A DNA stretch of 64,000 bases from Deinococcus terrestris (GCF_009377345.1 NZ_WBSL01000001.1:124001-188000), one strand, 5' to 3'; counted from the stretch's first letter, positions 1-12,696 are shown. Numbers and translations are program-made. The notes: generated from the sequence alone by a model not told the origin.

Positions 1-540
1 GTGCAGGGCTTCTCCGGGTATTCGGGCGGGGGCCGGGCGCTGGTGGACGCGCACGAAGGCCGGGGAGAGCATCCGATGGCCGGGCCGTTCAAAAGCTACG
101 CGCTCTCGCTCACCCACAAGCATCAGCCCGAGATGGCGCGGCACGGTGGGCTGACCCAGCCGCCCCTCTTTACCCCGCACGTCGGCGGGTGGCGGCAGGG
201 GATGCTGGTGCAGATTCCGCTGCATCTGGGACCGCTGGGTGTCACGGCGGCGCGGCTGCACGAGGCCCTGGCCGACCACTACGCTGGGGAGCGCTTTGTC
301 CGGGTGAGGCCCTTCGAGGGCGGCCAGCCCGCTGACCCCATCCTCGACCCGCAAATCCTGAACGGTACCAACGAGCTGGAACTCTTCGTGTATGCCAGCC
401 CCGGCGGGGAACACGCCCTGCTCGTTTCGCGGCTGGACAACCTCGGCAAGGGCGCGAGCGGCGCGGCGGTGCAGAACCTCGACGTGATGCTGGGGTTGGA
501 GGGGGCAGGGCACAGCTACGGGGTGCCAGAGGGGGTCTGA
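1..540 (+). CDS. argC: N-acetyl-gamma-glutamyl-phosphate reductase, C-terminal part (5' end outside window)
   Basis: The visible 179 residues match the C-terminal half of ArgC, which reduces N-acetylglutamyl phosphate to the semialdehyde in arginine biosynthesis (cytoplasmic, NADPH-dependent). Seen here are a GYSGGG segment, an HKHQPE stretch, and the late NTNELELF-like and [15 protein letters not shown] segments typical of the family's dimer and substrate region. The GTG at base 1 is only the window edge and not an argued start; the family is usually about 310-350 residues, so roughly the first half lies upstream. It converges on scpA, with only 4 bases between the two stop codons. Confidence 0.88.
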   Translation: MQGFSGYSGGGRALVDAHEGRGEHPMAGPFKSYALSLTHKHQPEMARHGGLTQPPLFTPHVGGWRQGMLVQIPLHLGPLGVTAARLHEALADHYAGERFVRVRPFEGGQPADPILDPQILNGTNELELFVYASPGGEHALLVSRLDNLGKGASGAAVQNLDVMLGLEGAGHSYGVPEGV

Positions 541-544
541 CGGG

Positions 545-1276
<732 letters not shown>

Positions 1277-1280
1277 GGCT

Positions 1281-2282
<1,002 letters not shown>

Positions 2283-2292
2283 ATCGGGAGGG

Positions 2293-2298
2293 ATTCTA
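2293..2298 (-). promoter_or_regulatory. -10 box of trpS (near-leaderless)
   Basis: TAGAAT on the minus strand, 10 bases before the trpS ATG, matches the TANNNT pattern repeated before many genes here. No ribosome binding site lies between it and the start. Confidence 0.55.
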
Positions 2299-2344
2299 GC
2301 GGGCGGGAGCCGGGCGCCGCCTGCGCTGTCTGGCGGAGTATGGG

Positions 2345-2376
2345 AAAGGGGCGGCCCCCCTACGGAGAGCCGCCCC
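2345..2376 (-). terminator. Rho-independent terminator of the PpiC-type foldase gene
   Basis: An 8-bp GC stem (GGGGCGGC at 2348-2355 paired with GCCGCCCC at 2369-2376) is followed, in the minus direction, by TTTCCC. It lies about 20 bases after the stop of the gene at 2398-4371 and before trpS. Confidence 0.7.
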
Positions 2377-2397
2377 GGTTGCTGTGGGTGCGAGGGA

Positions 2398-4371
2398 TTA
2401 CTCGGTGGCCGGTGCCCCGGTTTCGGCGGGGGTGTCGGTCTGCGTCTCGCCCTCAGCCGGAGCTTCTGTCTGCGCGTCGGTGCCCGCAGCGTCGTCGGCG
2501 GGAGCAGCCGCATCTTCGGCAGCGGCGCCTTCGCCCTGGGCCGCGTCCTCCTCGCTGCCCCCGGTCTGCCCGGCGGGGGCGGGGGGCGGAGCGGCGGCCG
2601 CCACGCGCTTCTCCTGCGCGTCCAGCACGGCCTGAAGGTTGTTCTCGGGCTTAAGCTTGGCAACCTCGTCGGTCAGGAACTTCTGCCCGGCCTCCGAGCG
2701 CTTGGTCGCCAGCACCTGCTCGCGGATCTGGTCGCGGACCTCGGCCAGCGGCAGCACGACGGCGGGCGTCAGGCCCGTCACGTGGGCGACCACGTAGCGC
2801 TCGCCCACCTTGACCACGTCGCTGACGCGGCCCTGTCCAGCGGCCTTGAGGTTCTCGGCCCCGAAGACGGCAGCCTCGACTTCCTCGCCCAGGGTGCCGC
2901 TTCCGGCGCTGACCTCGCCGCGCTCGGAGACGGCGCCGCCCGCGCGGGCCGCCGCCTGAACGGGATCGCCACCCGCGAAGCTCTGGCGGAAGGCGGTGGC
3001 CTTCGCCTGATCGGGGAAGCTGACTTCCGCGACGGTGGCGCTGGCGGGGGTCTCGAACTGCGAGCGGTTCTGGGTGTAGTACGCCCGGACCTCGGCGTCG
3101 GTCACTTCCACGTCGCGCCCGCCGTAGGCGACCAGTCCGGCGGCCTGCTCCTGACGGGTGCCGGTCAACGCGAGCTTGAGGTTCTGCGCGACCTGCGGGG
3201 CGGCGTAGGCCTGAATCAGCTGGTCGGTGATCTGCGGCTTGAGCAGGCTATTGACGAGTTGCCCGGCCTGTTCGGCGGGGACCTGCCCCAGCAGCGAGGT
3301 GAACTGCTCGTTTTGCACGACCTGTTCGACCACCGCCGAGTAGGGAATCTCCTGCCCGGCCACAGCCGCGACCGTGGGGTTCTCGGTCTTCCAGTTGGGG
3401 TCGGTGACTTCCACCTTGATGTTCTTCTCGATGCCGCTGAACCATTCCTCGACGGCGCGGTTCTTCTTCTGCTCGGCGACCGTCTTCTGGGCGTCGGCCT
3501 TGGCCTGCTCGAAAGGCTTGACGGCGGGCGCGAGGTAGTCCTCGACCTGCACGATATAGAACTTGCCGCCGCTTTCCACCACGTCGGTCACGCCGCCCTC
3601 CGTGAGGGCGAAGGCCGCCGCGCCCACCTCGCTGGGCAGCGCGACCTGCGCGACCGGGCGGGGCTTGCCGTTCTCGACCGGCCCCAGAGCGCCGCCCCGG
3701 TCCTTGAATTCCGTGCTGTTGGCGCTCGCCAGCCCGGCGAAATCGGCCCCGCCGCGAATCTGACGCAGCAGGTCTTCGGCCTTGGCCTTGTCGGACACCA
3801 CGATCTGACGGCCCACGATGCGGGCGTCGGTCTGGTAGCTCTCCGGGTTCAGGTCGTAGTGCAGCCGCACTTCGGCGTCCGAGGGGGCGGGGGCCGCCGC
3901 CTTGATCTCCTCGACCTTGCGGTTCACGGCGAGCTGGTCGCGGACCTGCTCCCGGAAGGTGGCGTCGGTCAGGCCCAGCCCCTGCAGGGCGTCGGTCCAG
4001 GCCTTATTGTCGGTCAGGCCGTTGGACTCGCGGATCTTGTCAACCTCCGCGTTCACGTCCGCGCGGCTCACGTCAATGTCCTGGGCCGCCTGCCGCAGCG
4101 CCACCTGCCGGGCCTGTTGGGCGACCACGTAGGTCTTGAAGTCGTCGGCCAGCGTGCCGCCCTGGGCGCTCGACAGCACCGGGTTGCTCTGGCGCAGCGC
4201 TTCGAGGTCCTGGACGGTCACCGTCTCGCCGTTGACGGTCATGGCCGGGGTTCCCTTGTCCCCGCCGCCGAACAGCGAGCCCACGTTGGGCGTGAACTGG
4301 TAGGCCATCCCGACCACCAGCAGCAGCGCGAGGACGCCCAGCAGGACGTTGAGGGCTTTTTTGTTCTTCAC
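2398..4371 (-). CDS. Membrane-anchored PpiC/SurA-type peptidyl-prolyl isomerase
   Basis: A 657-residue foldase of the PpiD/SurA/PrsA kind, expected to act on secreted or envelope proteins outside the cytoplasmic membrane. Residues 1-30 hold two lysines and then a hydrophobic anchor (VLLGVLALLLVVGMAY). Residues about 40-170 form a SurA-N-like helical domain. A parvulin domain follows, with the family signatures GGADFAGLA, GGALGPVENG and an EVGAAAFAL-type helix at about 215-290. A second parvulin-like segment lies near 490-560. The C-terminus (from about 590) is low-complexity Ala/Glu/Thr/Pro. GTG (4369-4371) is taken as the start because GGAG sits 5-6 bases upstream. The gene is transcribed divergently from tRNA-Arg. 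Confidence 0.85.
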   Translation of the reverse strand: MKNKKALNVLLGVLALLLVVGMAYQFTPNVGSLFGGGDKGTPAMTVNGETVTVQDLEALRQSNPVLSSAQGGTLADDFKTYVVAQQARQVALRQAAQDIDVSRADVNAEVDKIRESNGLTDNKAWTDALQGLGLTDATFREQVRDQLAVNRKVEEIKAAAPAPSDAEVRLHYDLNPESYQTDARIVGRQIVVSDKAKAEDLLRQIRGGADFAGLASANSTEFKDRGGALGPVENGKPRPVAQVALPSEVGAAAFALTEGGVTDVVESGGKFYIVQVEDYLAPAVKPFEQAKADAQKTVAEQKKNRAVEEWFSGIEKNIKVEVTDPNWKTENPTVAAVAGQEIPYSAVVEQVVQNEQFTSLLGQVPAEQAGQLVNSLLKPQITDQLIQAYAAPQVAQNLKLALTGTRQEQAAGLVAYGGRDVEVTDAEVRAYYTQNRSQFETPASATVAEVSFPDQAKATAFRQSFAGGDPVQAAARAGGAVSERGEVSAGSGTLGEEVEAAVFGAENLKAAGQGRVSDVVKVGERYVVAHVTGLTPAVVLPLAEVRDQIREQVLATKRSEAGQKFLTDEVAKLKPENNLQAVLDAQEKRVAAAAPPPAPAGQTGGSEEDAAQGEGAAAEDAAAPADDAAGTDAQTEAPAEGETQTDTPAETGAPATE

Positions 4372-4400
4372 TTGATCTCCTTGTACGAAGGTGCTAGGTT
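4372..4400 (+). promoter_or_regulatory. Promoter of tRNA-Arg
   Basis: TTGATC (4372-4377), a 17-base spacer and TAGGTT (4395-4400) put the start of transcription a few bases before the tRNA at 4412. The -35 box overlaps the ribosome binding site of the divergent foldase gene. Confidence 0.55.
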
Positions 4401-4411
4401 ACCTGGGCTAT

Positions 4412-4488
<77 letters not shown>

Positions 4489-4520
4489 CAACTGCCCAGC
4501 ACCCTGCGGGCATCCAGACG

Positions 4521-4548
4521 CCACCCTGTGGGGTGGTGTTTTTGTTGT
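4521..4548 (+). terminator. Terminator of tRNA-Arg
   Basis: Stem CCACCC/GGGTGG with loop TGTG, followed by TGTTTTTGTT, 33 bases after the tRNA. Confidence 0.85.
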
Positions 4549-4688
4549 AGCCCGGTCCGGTTAATCCGGCGGGAGAAGGCGGAGGTCCGGAAACACACGC
4601 GGGCGAGTCTAGCATGTTTGATTGAGGTCGCATGAAGCCGAAAACGCCGCTGTGGGCGACGTTTTCCCGCCGCCTCTCATGCCCGGTG

Positions 4689-4694
4689 TACCCT
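4689..4694 (+). promoter_or_regulatory. -10 box of the isomerase-like gene (leaderless)
   Basis: TACCCT, then 6 bases, then ATG at 4701. There is no room for a ribosome binding site on the expected transcript. Confidence 0.6.
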
Positions 4695-4700
4695 GGGGGC

Positions 4701-5693
<993 letters not shown>

Positions 5694-5706
5694 AGGCCGT
5701 AAGAGA

Positions 5707-5745
5707 CAGGGGCGGGGTGCTGGAGAAGGCCCCGTTCCCCTGTTT
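5707..5745 (+). terminator. Terminator of the isomerase-like gene
   Basis: An 11-bp two-part stem, CAGGGG+CGGGG (5707-5717) against CCCCG...CCCCTG (5730-5742) with a TT bulge, ends in TTT at 5743-5745. The inverted-repeat element begins at this last T. Confidence 0.7.
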
Positions 5746-5885
5746 AGAGCATTGGGCAGGATTGCGGCCCCCGGGGAACAGCGCCCCAGGTGCCTCCCCA
5801 AACGCCCAATGCTTTCCCTGAATACGCTCGCTCTGCCCAGCCAACGAGTGCGGGACACCACCCCATTCTTACGGCAAATGCTCTA
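5745..5885. repeat. MITE-like 141-bp element with terminal inverted repeats
   Basis: The ends are exact 9-bp inverted repeats: TAGAGCATT at 5745-5753 and AATGCTCTA at 5877-5885. A second, internal pair, AGCATTGGGC (5748-5757) and GCCCAATGCT (5805-5814), shares bases with the left end. The element has no coding capacity and fills the space between the isomerase terminator and recJ. Its last three bases are the recJ stop codon. Small non-coding repeats are known in Deinococcus genomes; whether this belongs to one of those families cannot be told here. No target-site duplication is obvious. Confidence 0.6.
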
Positions 5886-7997
5886 GTCGGCGGCGGCGAG
5901 TTCTGCCGGGGCGGCGGCGGCCGTCGTTGACCGCCCGGCCAGGCCCAGCAGGTGGTGCACGGCGGCACTCCATCCCCCGTCATCCAGCACCCGGTAGAGG
6001 TGCGCCCACTGCCAGCGGCGGTAGGCGTCGGCGGCTTCGGCCATTCGCGTCTCGTCCGTAACGGGTTGGAGGTGCCGGGCGCTGAGGCTGCCTTCCAGTT
6101 CGCCCAGCGTTTTAGGACCGAGGGCAAAGGCGACCTGGCCCCCCTTTACCCAGGCCCGCAGGCTGGCCTCGTCGGGGAGGGCATAGAGGATCAGTTCACC
6201 GCCGGGGTGCGGCTGCCCGGCCTCCACCAGACTCAGCCCCGGCACCTGACCCGCCAGGTACGCCGCGACCGGGCCGTCGGCATAGGCACTCGCCCCAGTT
6301 CGCAGGTGGTTCATTGCCTCGCGGGGGTCGAGGCGGGGGACCGGGGTGGGAGCGGATTCACCGTCAAGGCCCAAAAGGCCGGGGGGCCGCAGCGCCTGCC
6401 CCTGCCACTCCAGCCGTGTCCGCCCGCGCCACTCGTCTTGCGACAGGTGCGTGGCGAGGTCGTGGTCGCCGTCCGCCGCCCGCGTCTCCCCGTGCTTGAT
6501 GCCCCGCAGGCCCCCCGCCTGGAATTGCAGGCTGGTGCCGCGCCCGCCCACCAGCCGCGTGCCCGAGAGCGGCGAGCGCACATGCCACAGCGGCGGTGTG
6601 TGTCCGGTCCCGAAGGGTTCGAGGGCCGCCGCCTGCTGCGCGAGGTCCGGCGTCGCGGCCAGTGGCGGCAAGGGCGCGTCCAGCCGCCAGGCCGGAACCG
6701 GGCGGGGAAACTGGCGCACGTAACCGTGAATCCGGTCCCGCAGCGCCGCGAAGTTCGCCTCGTCCAGAGAAAAGCCCGCCGCGCCGGGGTGACCGCCGAA
6801 GCGCCTCAGCAGGTTCTTGTTCTGGGAGAGCCCCTCCACCGCGCTGATCCCTGGCGTGGAGCGCACCGAGCCCTTGCCCTGCGCGACGATATACACCGGG
6901 CGGTAAAAGGCTTCCACCAGTTTGCTCGCCACGATGCCCATCACGCCCGCGTGCCAGTCGGGGTGCGTGAGCACCAGCGCGGGATCGGCGGGGTCAGCGA
7001 GCGCGAGGGCCTCGGCGTACATGCGGTCTTGCAAGACCCGGCGCTCGCCGTTGCGTGACTCCAGGTAGGTCGCCAGCGTCTGCGCCTGGTGCTCGCTCTC
7101 GGTGGTCAGCAGCTCCAGCGCGAGGTCCGCTTCGCCCAGCCGCCCCGCCGCGTTCAGCAGCGGCGCGAGCAAAAAGGCCACGTCGCGGGCAGTGGGGCGC
7201 TCGACCTTCTTGGCCTGAAGCATGGCCCGCAGCCCTGGAATGGCCGAATGCGCCAGTTCCTCCAGCCCGCGCCGGACCAGTGCCCGGTTCTCCCCGACCA
7301 GGGGCGCCACGTCCGCCACCGTTCCCAGGGCGGCCAGCGCCGCGAGGGGGGTCGGGGCGGGCAAGCCCAGTTCCTCGTGCACCGCCCACAGCAGGTGATA
7401 GGCCACGCCCGCCCCGGTCAGGTTGTGGACCTCCGGGTCATAGTTCGTCGTCTCATGGGGGTGAACGACCAAGGTCGCGGGGTAGCCGGGACCCGGCGCG
7501 TGGTGGTCGGTCACGATGACCTCCACGCCGAGCGCCAGCAGCGCCCGCACCTCCTCCAGATTGGTGACCCCGCAGTCCACCGTGACCAGCAGGTCGCAGG
7601 CGGCGGCGTGTTCCTCCACCCGGTCTGGGTGGATGCCGTAGCCCTCGTTGAGGCGGTGGGGAATAAAGCCGTGGACCTCGGCTCCCAGCGCCCGCAGCCC
7701 CCGCACCAGGATGGCGGTGGCCGTCACCCCGTCAGCGTCGTAATCCCCGTGGATGCGGAGGCGCTTCCTGACCCGCACCGCTCCCACCACCCGCCGGGCC
7801 GCTTCCCGCAGCGCCGGGTTGGGGGTCGGCCGCAACGCCGGGTCCAGCCGGTCGGGGGTCAGGCCGCGCCCATGCAGCACCTGGGCCAGAGGCGCGGAGA
7901 CTCCCCAGGTCCGCATGGTGCCCAGCAGGGCCTCGCGGCTCGCGGGCGGGGCCAGCAGCCAGCGGGCTTCCGGGGGAGTGGGGGCTGGGCGGCTCAC
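5883..7997 (-). CDS. recJ: Single-stranded-DNA-specific 5'-3' exonuclease RecJ
   Basis: RecJ degrades single-stranded DNA 5' to 3' and feeds RecFOR-dependent recombination, the main double-strand-break route in Deinococcus, which lacks RecBC. The 704-residue protein has the DHH-family motifs: DYDADG at 85-90, TVDCG near 139-143 and DHH at 164-166. A DHHA1-type GGHPGAAGF follows about residue 430, then OB and C-terminal extension regions. GTG at 7995-7997 is chosen over upstream in-frame codons because GGAGG lies 5 bases ahead and the codon overlaps the stop of the LapA-like gene. The stop codon lies inside an inverted-repeat element. Confidence 0.93.
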   Translation of the reverse strand: MSRPAPTPPEARWLLAPPASREALLGTMRTWGVSAPLAQVLHGRGLTPDRLDPALRPTPNPALREAARRVVGAVRVRKRLRIHGDYDADGVTATAILVRGLRALGAEVHGFIPHRLNEGYGIHPDRVEEHAAACDLLVTVDCGVTNLEEVRALLALGVEVIVTDHHAPGPGYPATLVVHPHETTNYDPEVHNLTGAGVAYHLLWAVHEELGLPAPTPLAALAALGTVADVAPLVGENRALVRRGLEELAHSAIPGLRAMLQAKKVERPTARDVAFLLAPLLNAAGRLGEADLALELLTTESEHQAQTLATYLESRNGERRVLQDRMYAEALALADPADPALVLTHPDWHAGVMGIVASKLVEAFYRPVYIVAQGKGSVRSTPGISAVEGLSQNKNLLRRFGGHPGAAGFSLDEANFAALRDRIHGYVRQFPRPVPAWRLDAPLPPLAATPDLAQQAAALEPFGTGHTPPLWHVRSPLSGTRLVGGRGTSLQFQAGGLRGIKHGETRAADGDHDLATHLSQDEWRGRTRLEWQGQALRPPGLLGLDGESAPTPVPRLDPREAMNHLRTGASAYADGPVAAYLAGQVPGLSLVEAGQPHPGGELILYALPDEASLRAWVKGGQVAFALGPKTLGELEGSLSARHLQPVTDETRMAEAADAYRRWQWAHLYRVLDDGGWSAAVHHLLGLAGRSTTAAAAPAELAAAD

Positions 7998-8326
7998 GTA
8001 TCCTCCGGGGCCGGGGTAACCGGGGGCACGGTTCCCAGCCGGGCTTGCAGGGCGGCCGTCAGGCGGCGCTCCAGCAGTGCCCTCTCGCGGCGGCCCCGGC
8101 GCCCCCGCCACGCCGAGCTCCACAGCGGGGGCAGCAGCAGGAGGGCCATATAGGCGGCTCCCAACGCGGCGAACAGCACCACCGCACTTCCCAGCGGCAG
8201 CAGTGCCTCGCCCTGGCCCAGCGGCAACGGAAGCCGCACGGGTACCGGATTCTCCAGCGCGACGAGCAGCAGGTACCCTCCCAGCGCGAGCAGCAGCAGC
8301 ACCTGAATCAACTGCACGAGTCGCAT
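7994..8326 (-). CDS. LapA-domain small membrane protein
   Basis: A 110-residue protein with two hydrophobic spans (about residues 5-22 and 40-68) flanking an ENPVPVRLPL linker, then an Arg-rich cytoplasmic tail (RGRRGRRERALLERRL). That order fits the LapA (lipopolysaccharide assembly A/YciM-partner) domain family, whose role outside enterobacteria is unknown. ATG 8326 is favoured by a TAGACT box 8 bases upstream. Its stop overlaps the recJ GTG, so recJ is probably translated from the same transcript. Confidence 0.65.
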   Translation of the reverse strand: MRLVQLIQVLLLLALGGYLLLVALENPVPVRLPLPLGQGEALLPLGSAVVLFAALGAAYMALLLLPPLWSSAWRGRRGRRERALLERRLTAALQARLGTVPPVTPAPEDT

Positions 8327-8334
8327 ACCCTCAG

Positions 8335-8340
8335 AGTCTA
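8335..8340 (-). promoter_or_regulatory. -10 box of the lapA-like/recJ operon
   Basis: TAGACT on the minus strand, 8 bases before the ATG at 8326. It fits the leaderless pattern. Confidence 0.55.
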
Positions 8341-8368
8341 CCGCGCGGCCCGGCCACACACGGCAATG

Positions 8369-8392
8369 AAAAAAGGTCCCCCGCAGGGGACC
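8369..8392 (-). terminator. Terminator of the SLH surface-protein gene
   Basis: Stem GGGGACC/GGTCCCC (8375-8381 with 8386-8392, 4-base loop), followed in the minus direction by TTTTTT and then CATT. It insulates the lapA-recJ operon from the surface-protein transcript. Confidence 0.88.
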
Positions 8393-8411
8393 CCGTTCAG
8401 CGGTGGCTGGA

Positions 8412-9668
<1,257 letters not shown>

Positions 9669-9778
9669 AGTTCTCCTTTGAAACGCGGGTAAAGCGGCTG
9701 ATCCGCCCCGCTGCACGGCCTCACCGTAGGAGGATGCCGTGAGGACGCCATGAACTGTAACCCCTCCCGCCATCCATG

Positions 9779-9807
9779 ACATGACTGTTTCTTCTCAGAA
9801 ACCTCAA
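9779..9807 (-). promoter_or_regulatory. Candidate promoter of the SLH protein gene
   Basis: On the minus strand TTGAGG (9802-9807), a 17-base spacer and TCATGT (9779-9784). It would give a leader of about 100 bases with a proper ribosome binding site, unlike most first genes here. The -10 match is only moderate. The rest of the 9669-9963 gap shows nothing I can name. Confidence 0.35.
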
Positions 9808-9950
9808 GGGGGCGCCCTCGCTAAATACCGTGTGAGAGAGAGGCGTCCTCCGATGAGGAATCTGACGGGGTTCTCAGGGAAGAGGAGGGATGGGGCGCCC
9901 TGGCCTCTCCCGGTCCGCCGACCCGGACCGGTTGTTCGGGGGCGCCTCCC

Positions 9951-9956
9951 TATACT
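9951..9956 (+). promoter_or_regulatory. -10 box of the nucleoside phosphorylase gene (leaderless)
   Basis: TATACT, then GCCCGCC, then ATG at 9964. The same 13 bases precede the ABC-F gene at 49487. Confidence 0.7.
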
Positions 9957-9963
9957 GCCCGCC

Positions 9964-10689
9964 ATGAGTCAGATTCACCTGCGGGCAGAACCGGGCGACG
10001 TGGCGGAGTACGTGCTGCTTCCGGGCGATCCGGGCCGGGCGCGGCGCATCGCCGAGACGTATCTGGAAGATGCCCGCCTCTACACTGAGCACCGCCAACT
10101 GCTGGGCTTCACCGGCACCTATCAGGGCGTGCGCGTCAGCGTGCAGACGACCGGGATGGGCTGCCCCAGCGCGGCCATCGTCGCGGAGGAACTCGCGCGG
10201 CTGGGGGCGAGGACGCTGATCCGCGTCGGCACCCTGGGCGGCGCGACCCCCCGCGTGCAGCCCGCCGACCTCGTGGTCGCCACCGCCGCCGTGCCCAACG
10301 ACGGGACCACCCGGCAGATGCTGGGCGGCGCCCCCTACGCCCCCGCCGCCAGCTTCGAGGTCGTGGAGGCGGCGGTCGCCTCGGCCCGCGAGCTGGGAGT
10401 GCCCCACCACGCGGGGCTGATCATGACGGAGGACGCCTTTTACGCGAGCACGCCCGAGCACGCCCGGCTGTGGGCCTCGCGTGGAGTGCTGGGCTTCGAG
10501 ATGGAGGCCAGCGCCGTCTTCCTCGTTGCCGCCCAGCACGGCCTGCGGGCGGGGTGCCTGACCGCGTGCAGCAACGACATCGGGGACCCGCAGCTCGTGC
10601 CCGACGAGGTGCTGGCGCAGGGGGTCGACCGGATGGTGCGGGTGGCGCTGGACGCGGTGGTGCGGCTGGCCGGGGCCGAAGCCCACTGA
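9964..10689 (+). CDS. deoD: Purine-nucleoside phosphorylase (DeoD/UDP family)
   Basis: A 241-residue protein of the hexameric nucleoside phosphorylase family, which splits nucleosides with phosphate into base and ribose-1-phosphate for salvage. Seen are the phosphate-binding LLPGDPGRA loop (about 18-26), the TTGMGCPSAAIV segment, a TLGG loop, FEMEAS with the ribose-binding Met-Glu pair, and an Asp in CSNDIGD where purine-specific members have their catalytic Asp. That Asp favours purine over uridine phosphorylase, but substrate choice is an inference. The ATG follows a TATACT box by 7 bases. Confidence 0.82.
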   Translation: MSQIHLRAEPGDVAEYVLLPGDPGRARRIAETYLEDARLYTEHRQLLGFTGTYQGVRVSVQTTGMGCPSAAIVAEELARLGARTLIRVGTLGGATPRVQPADLVVATAAVPNDGTTRQMLGGAPYAPAASFEVVEAAVASARELGVPHHAGLIMTEDAFYASTPEHARLWASRGVLGFEMEASAVFLVAAQHGLRAGCLTACSNDIGDPQLVPDEVLAQGVDRMVRVALDAVVRLAGAEAH

Positions 10690-10720
10690 CCCCGGCTGCC
10701 GGGCGTGGCAGGATGAGCCC

Positions 10721-11518
10721 ATGACGATGCTCGACGAGATTGAGTTCAACCATATCCAGCTCGACCAGCACGGTCCGCTCGCAGTGCTGACCGTCAACCG
10801 CCCGAAGGCGCTGAACGCGCTGAACGCCGATACCCTGGCCGAGATCAGCGTGGCCCTCGACGCGGTCGTGGACGTACCCGAGATCGGCGCCCTGATCGTG
10901 ACCGGGGGCGGCGACCGCGCCTTCGTGGCGGGGGCCGACATCAGCGAATTGGCCGAACTGGAGGACGTGTATCAGGGCCGCGAACTCGCCCTCGCCGGGC
11001 AGGACGTGATGCAGACGGTGGCGAACCTCCCGATCCCGACCATCGCCGCCGTGAACGGCTTTGCCCTGGGCGGCGGGCTGGAACTCGCGCTGGCCTGCGA
11101 CGTGCGGGTGGCCTCACCGGGGGCCAAGCTGGGTCTGCCCGAAGTGTCGCTGGGTCTGATTCCCGGCTTCGGGGGCACCCAGCGCCTCGCCCGGCTGATC
11201 GGAGCGGGTCCGGCCCTCGACCTGATGCTCACCGGGCGGCAGATGGCTGCGGAGGAGGCCCTGCGCCTGGGACTGGTGAACTACGTCGCGGACGATCCCC
11301 TGCAAAAGGCCCGCGAGGTTGCCGAGCAGATGGTGCGGCACGCGCCCATCGCGCTCTCGCTGGTCAAGGAGGCAGTGCGCCGGGGGCTGGACACCTCGCT
11401 GGAGGCGGGGCTGGAGATTGAGGCCGACCTCTTCGGGATGCTGGTGGCGACCAAGGATTTCCGCGAGGGCACGTCCGCCTTCCTGGCCAAGCGCAAGCCG
11501 GAGTTCCAGGGTGAGTGA
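10721..11518 (+). CDS. Enoyl-CoA hydratase/isomerase (crotonase family)
   Basis: A 265-residue crotonase fold enzyme, probably hydrating enoyl-CoA in fatty-acid or amino-acid degradation. The oxyanion-hole segments AGADISEL (about 68-75) and GFALGGGLELALACD (about 108-122) are present. The two catalytic glutamates of hydratases are likely the Glu in GGGLELAL and the Glu in LGLPEVSLGLIPG. ATG 10721 or 10727 could be the start; AGGATG lies 6 bases before the first. The gene runs into the following HD-domain gene with an 8-base overlap. Confidence 0.88.
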   Translation: MTMLDEIEFNHIQLDQHGPLAVLTVNRPKALNALNADTLAEISVALDAVVDVPEIGALIVTGGGDRAFVAGADISELAELEDVYQGRELALAGQDVMQTVANLPIPTIAAVNGFALGGGLELALACDVRVASPGAKLGLPEVSLGLIPGFGGTQRLARLIGAGPALDLMLTGRQMAAEEALRLGLVNYVADDPLQKAREVAEQMVRHAPIALSLVKEAVRRGLDTSLEAGLEIEADLFGMLVATKDFREGTSAFLAKRKPEFQGE

Positions 11519-12656
11519 CCCCCGGACGCCGCCTGAACCGGAACGCTCCGGCCGGGAGCGGCTGGAGCATGGGGCGGGCGACTCCAAGTTCACCCTCAGC
11601 GTGGCGGGGGGGCACCTTCAGGACGTGGAGGGCCGCCACAGCGAGGGGGCTGAGGGAACGCCGGACGCTCCGCCGCCCCCACCCGCCGACGTTCCGGCCG
11701 ACGGGCGCGTTGTCGAGTTCACCACCCCCCGCGCCAAGCTGATCGCGGAAGCGCACGGGGCAATCCACGCCGATCTCCAGGCCTATCCCCGTGCGCTGGC
11801 CGCCTACGAGGCCCTGCGCGGCGATCCCGAGGCCCTGGCCCACTGGGACATGGCGAACTACATCACCATGCGCAAGCTGGGCTACAACGACCACGGGCGG
11901 GTCCATTCCTTTATCACGGGCGCGGCCAGCATGGCGATCACCGAGCTGCTGCTGGAGGCCGGGGTGCGCCCGGACATCATGGAGTCGGGGGTGGGCGACG
12001 CCGACGACGTGTTCCTGGCGGTGATCCTGGGCACCATGCTGCACGACATCGGCAACCAGATTCACCGGGTGGGGCACGAGGCGCACGGCGTAGCCCTCGC
12101 GCTGCCGATTCTCGACCGCATCCTGGGGCCGATCTACCCCGACCCCTTCAAGCGGACCAAGGTGCGCTCCTTTATCCTGGGGGCGATCAACTGCCACGAC
12201 CTCAGCCCCGTGCCCTTGACGCTGGAGGGCGGCATCACGGCGGTCGCGGACGGCACCGACATCACCAAGGGGCGCGGGCGCAAGGCCTTTGCGCTGGGCA
12301 GCGTGGACATCCACTCCATCAGTGCGCTGGCCGTCGATCAGGTCGTGATCGAGCGCGGGCGCGACAAGCCGGTGCTGATCAATGTCACCATGAACAACTC
12401 CGGCGGCATCTTTCAGGTTGAGGAGGTGCTGGCCCCCAAGGTCATCCGCACGCCCATGAGCCGCTACGTGGAGCTGCGGGCCACCACCCGCGCGGAGGGG
12501 GACGAGCAGATTCTGCGCCGGGTGCGGCTGGACGGCGACCACTTCGTGATGGACCTGGAAGGGGGCGAGCGGGTGGTCACGCCCGTGGTAGACCGCCGGG
12601 AGCAGGTGGCGCAGGCCGTGGCCGAGGTGCTGGACGCGGGAACGCAGGGACCTTAA
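11511..12656 (+). CDS. HD-domain phosphohydrolase of unknown substrate
   Basis: A 381-residue protein. Residues 1-75 look disordered (rich in Pro, Glu and Ala). The HD superfamily metal ligands appear afterwards as a histidine in NDHGRVHSF, then MLHDIGNQIH, followed by HEAHG. A long C-terminal part includes ADGTDITKGRGRKAF and a beta-rich end. Similar proteins are widespread in Deinococcus and archaea without a known substrate; HD proteins usually hydrolyse phosphate mono- or diesters of nucleotides. The GTG at 11511 overlaps the end of the enoyl-CoA hydratase gene by 8 bases, suggesting coupled translation. A later start near residue 70 cannot be excluded, because the N-terminus is low-complexity. 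Confidence 0.72.
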   Translation: MSDPRTPPEPERSGRERLEHGAGDSKFTLSVAGGHLQDVEGRHSEGAEGTPDAPPPPPADVPADGRVVEFTTPRAKLIAEAHGAIHADLQAYPRALAAYEALRGDPEALAHWDMANYITMRKLGYNDHGRVHSFITGAASMAITELLLEAGVRPDIMESGVGDADDVFLAVILGTMLHDIGNQIHRVGHEAHGVALALPILDRILGPIYPDPFKRTKVRSFILGAINCHDLSPVPLTLEGGITAVADGTDITKGRGRKAFALGSVDIHSISALAVDQVVIERGRDKPVLINVTMNNSGGIFQVEEVLAPKVIRTPMSRYVELRATTRAEGDEQILRRVRLDGDHFVMDLEGGERVVTPVVDRREQVAQAVAEVLDAGTQGP

Positions 12657-12696
12657 CCGTTCCCCGCCCCCACATCTGCAGCCCGGCCCCCGCCGC

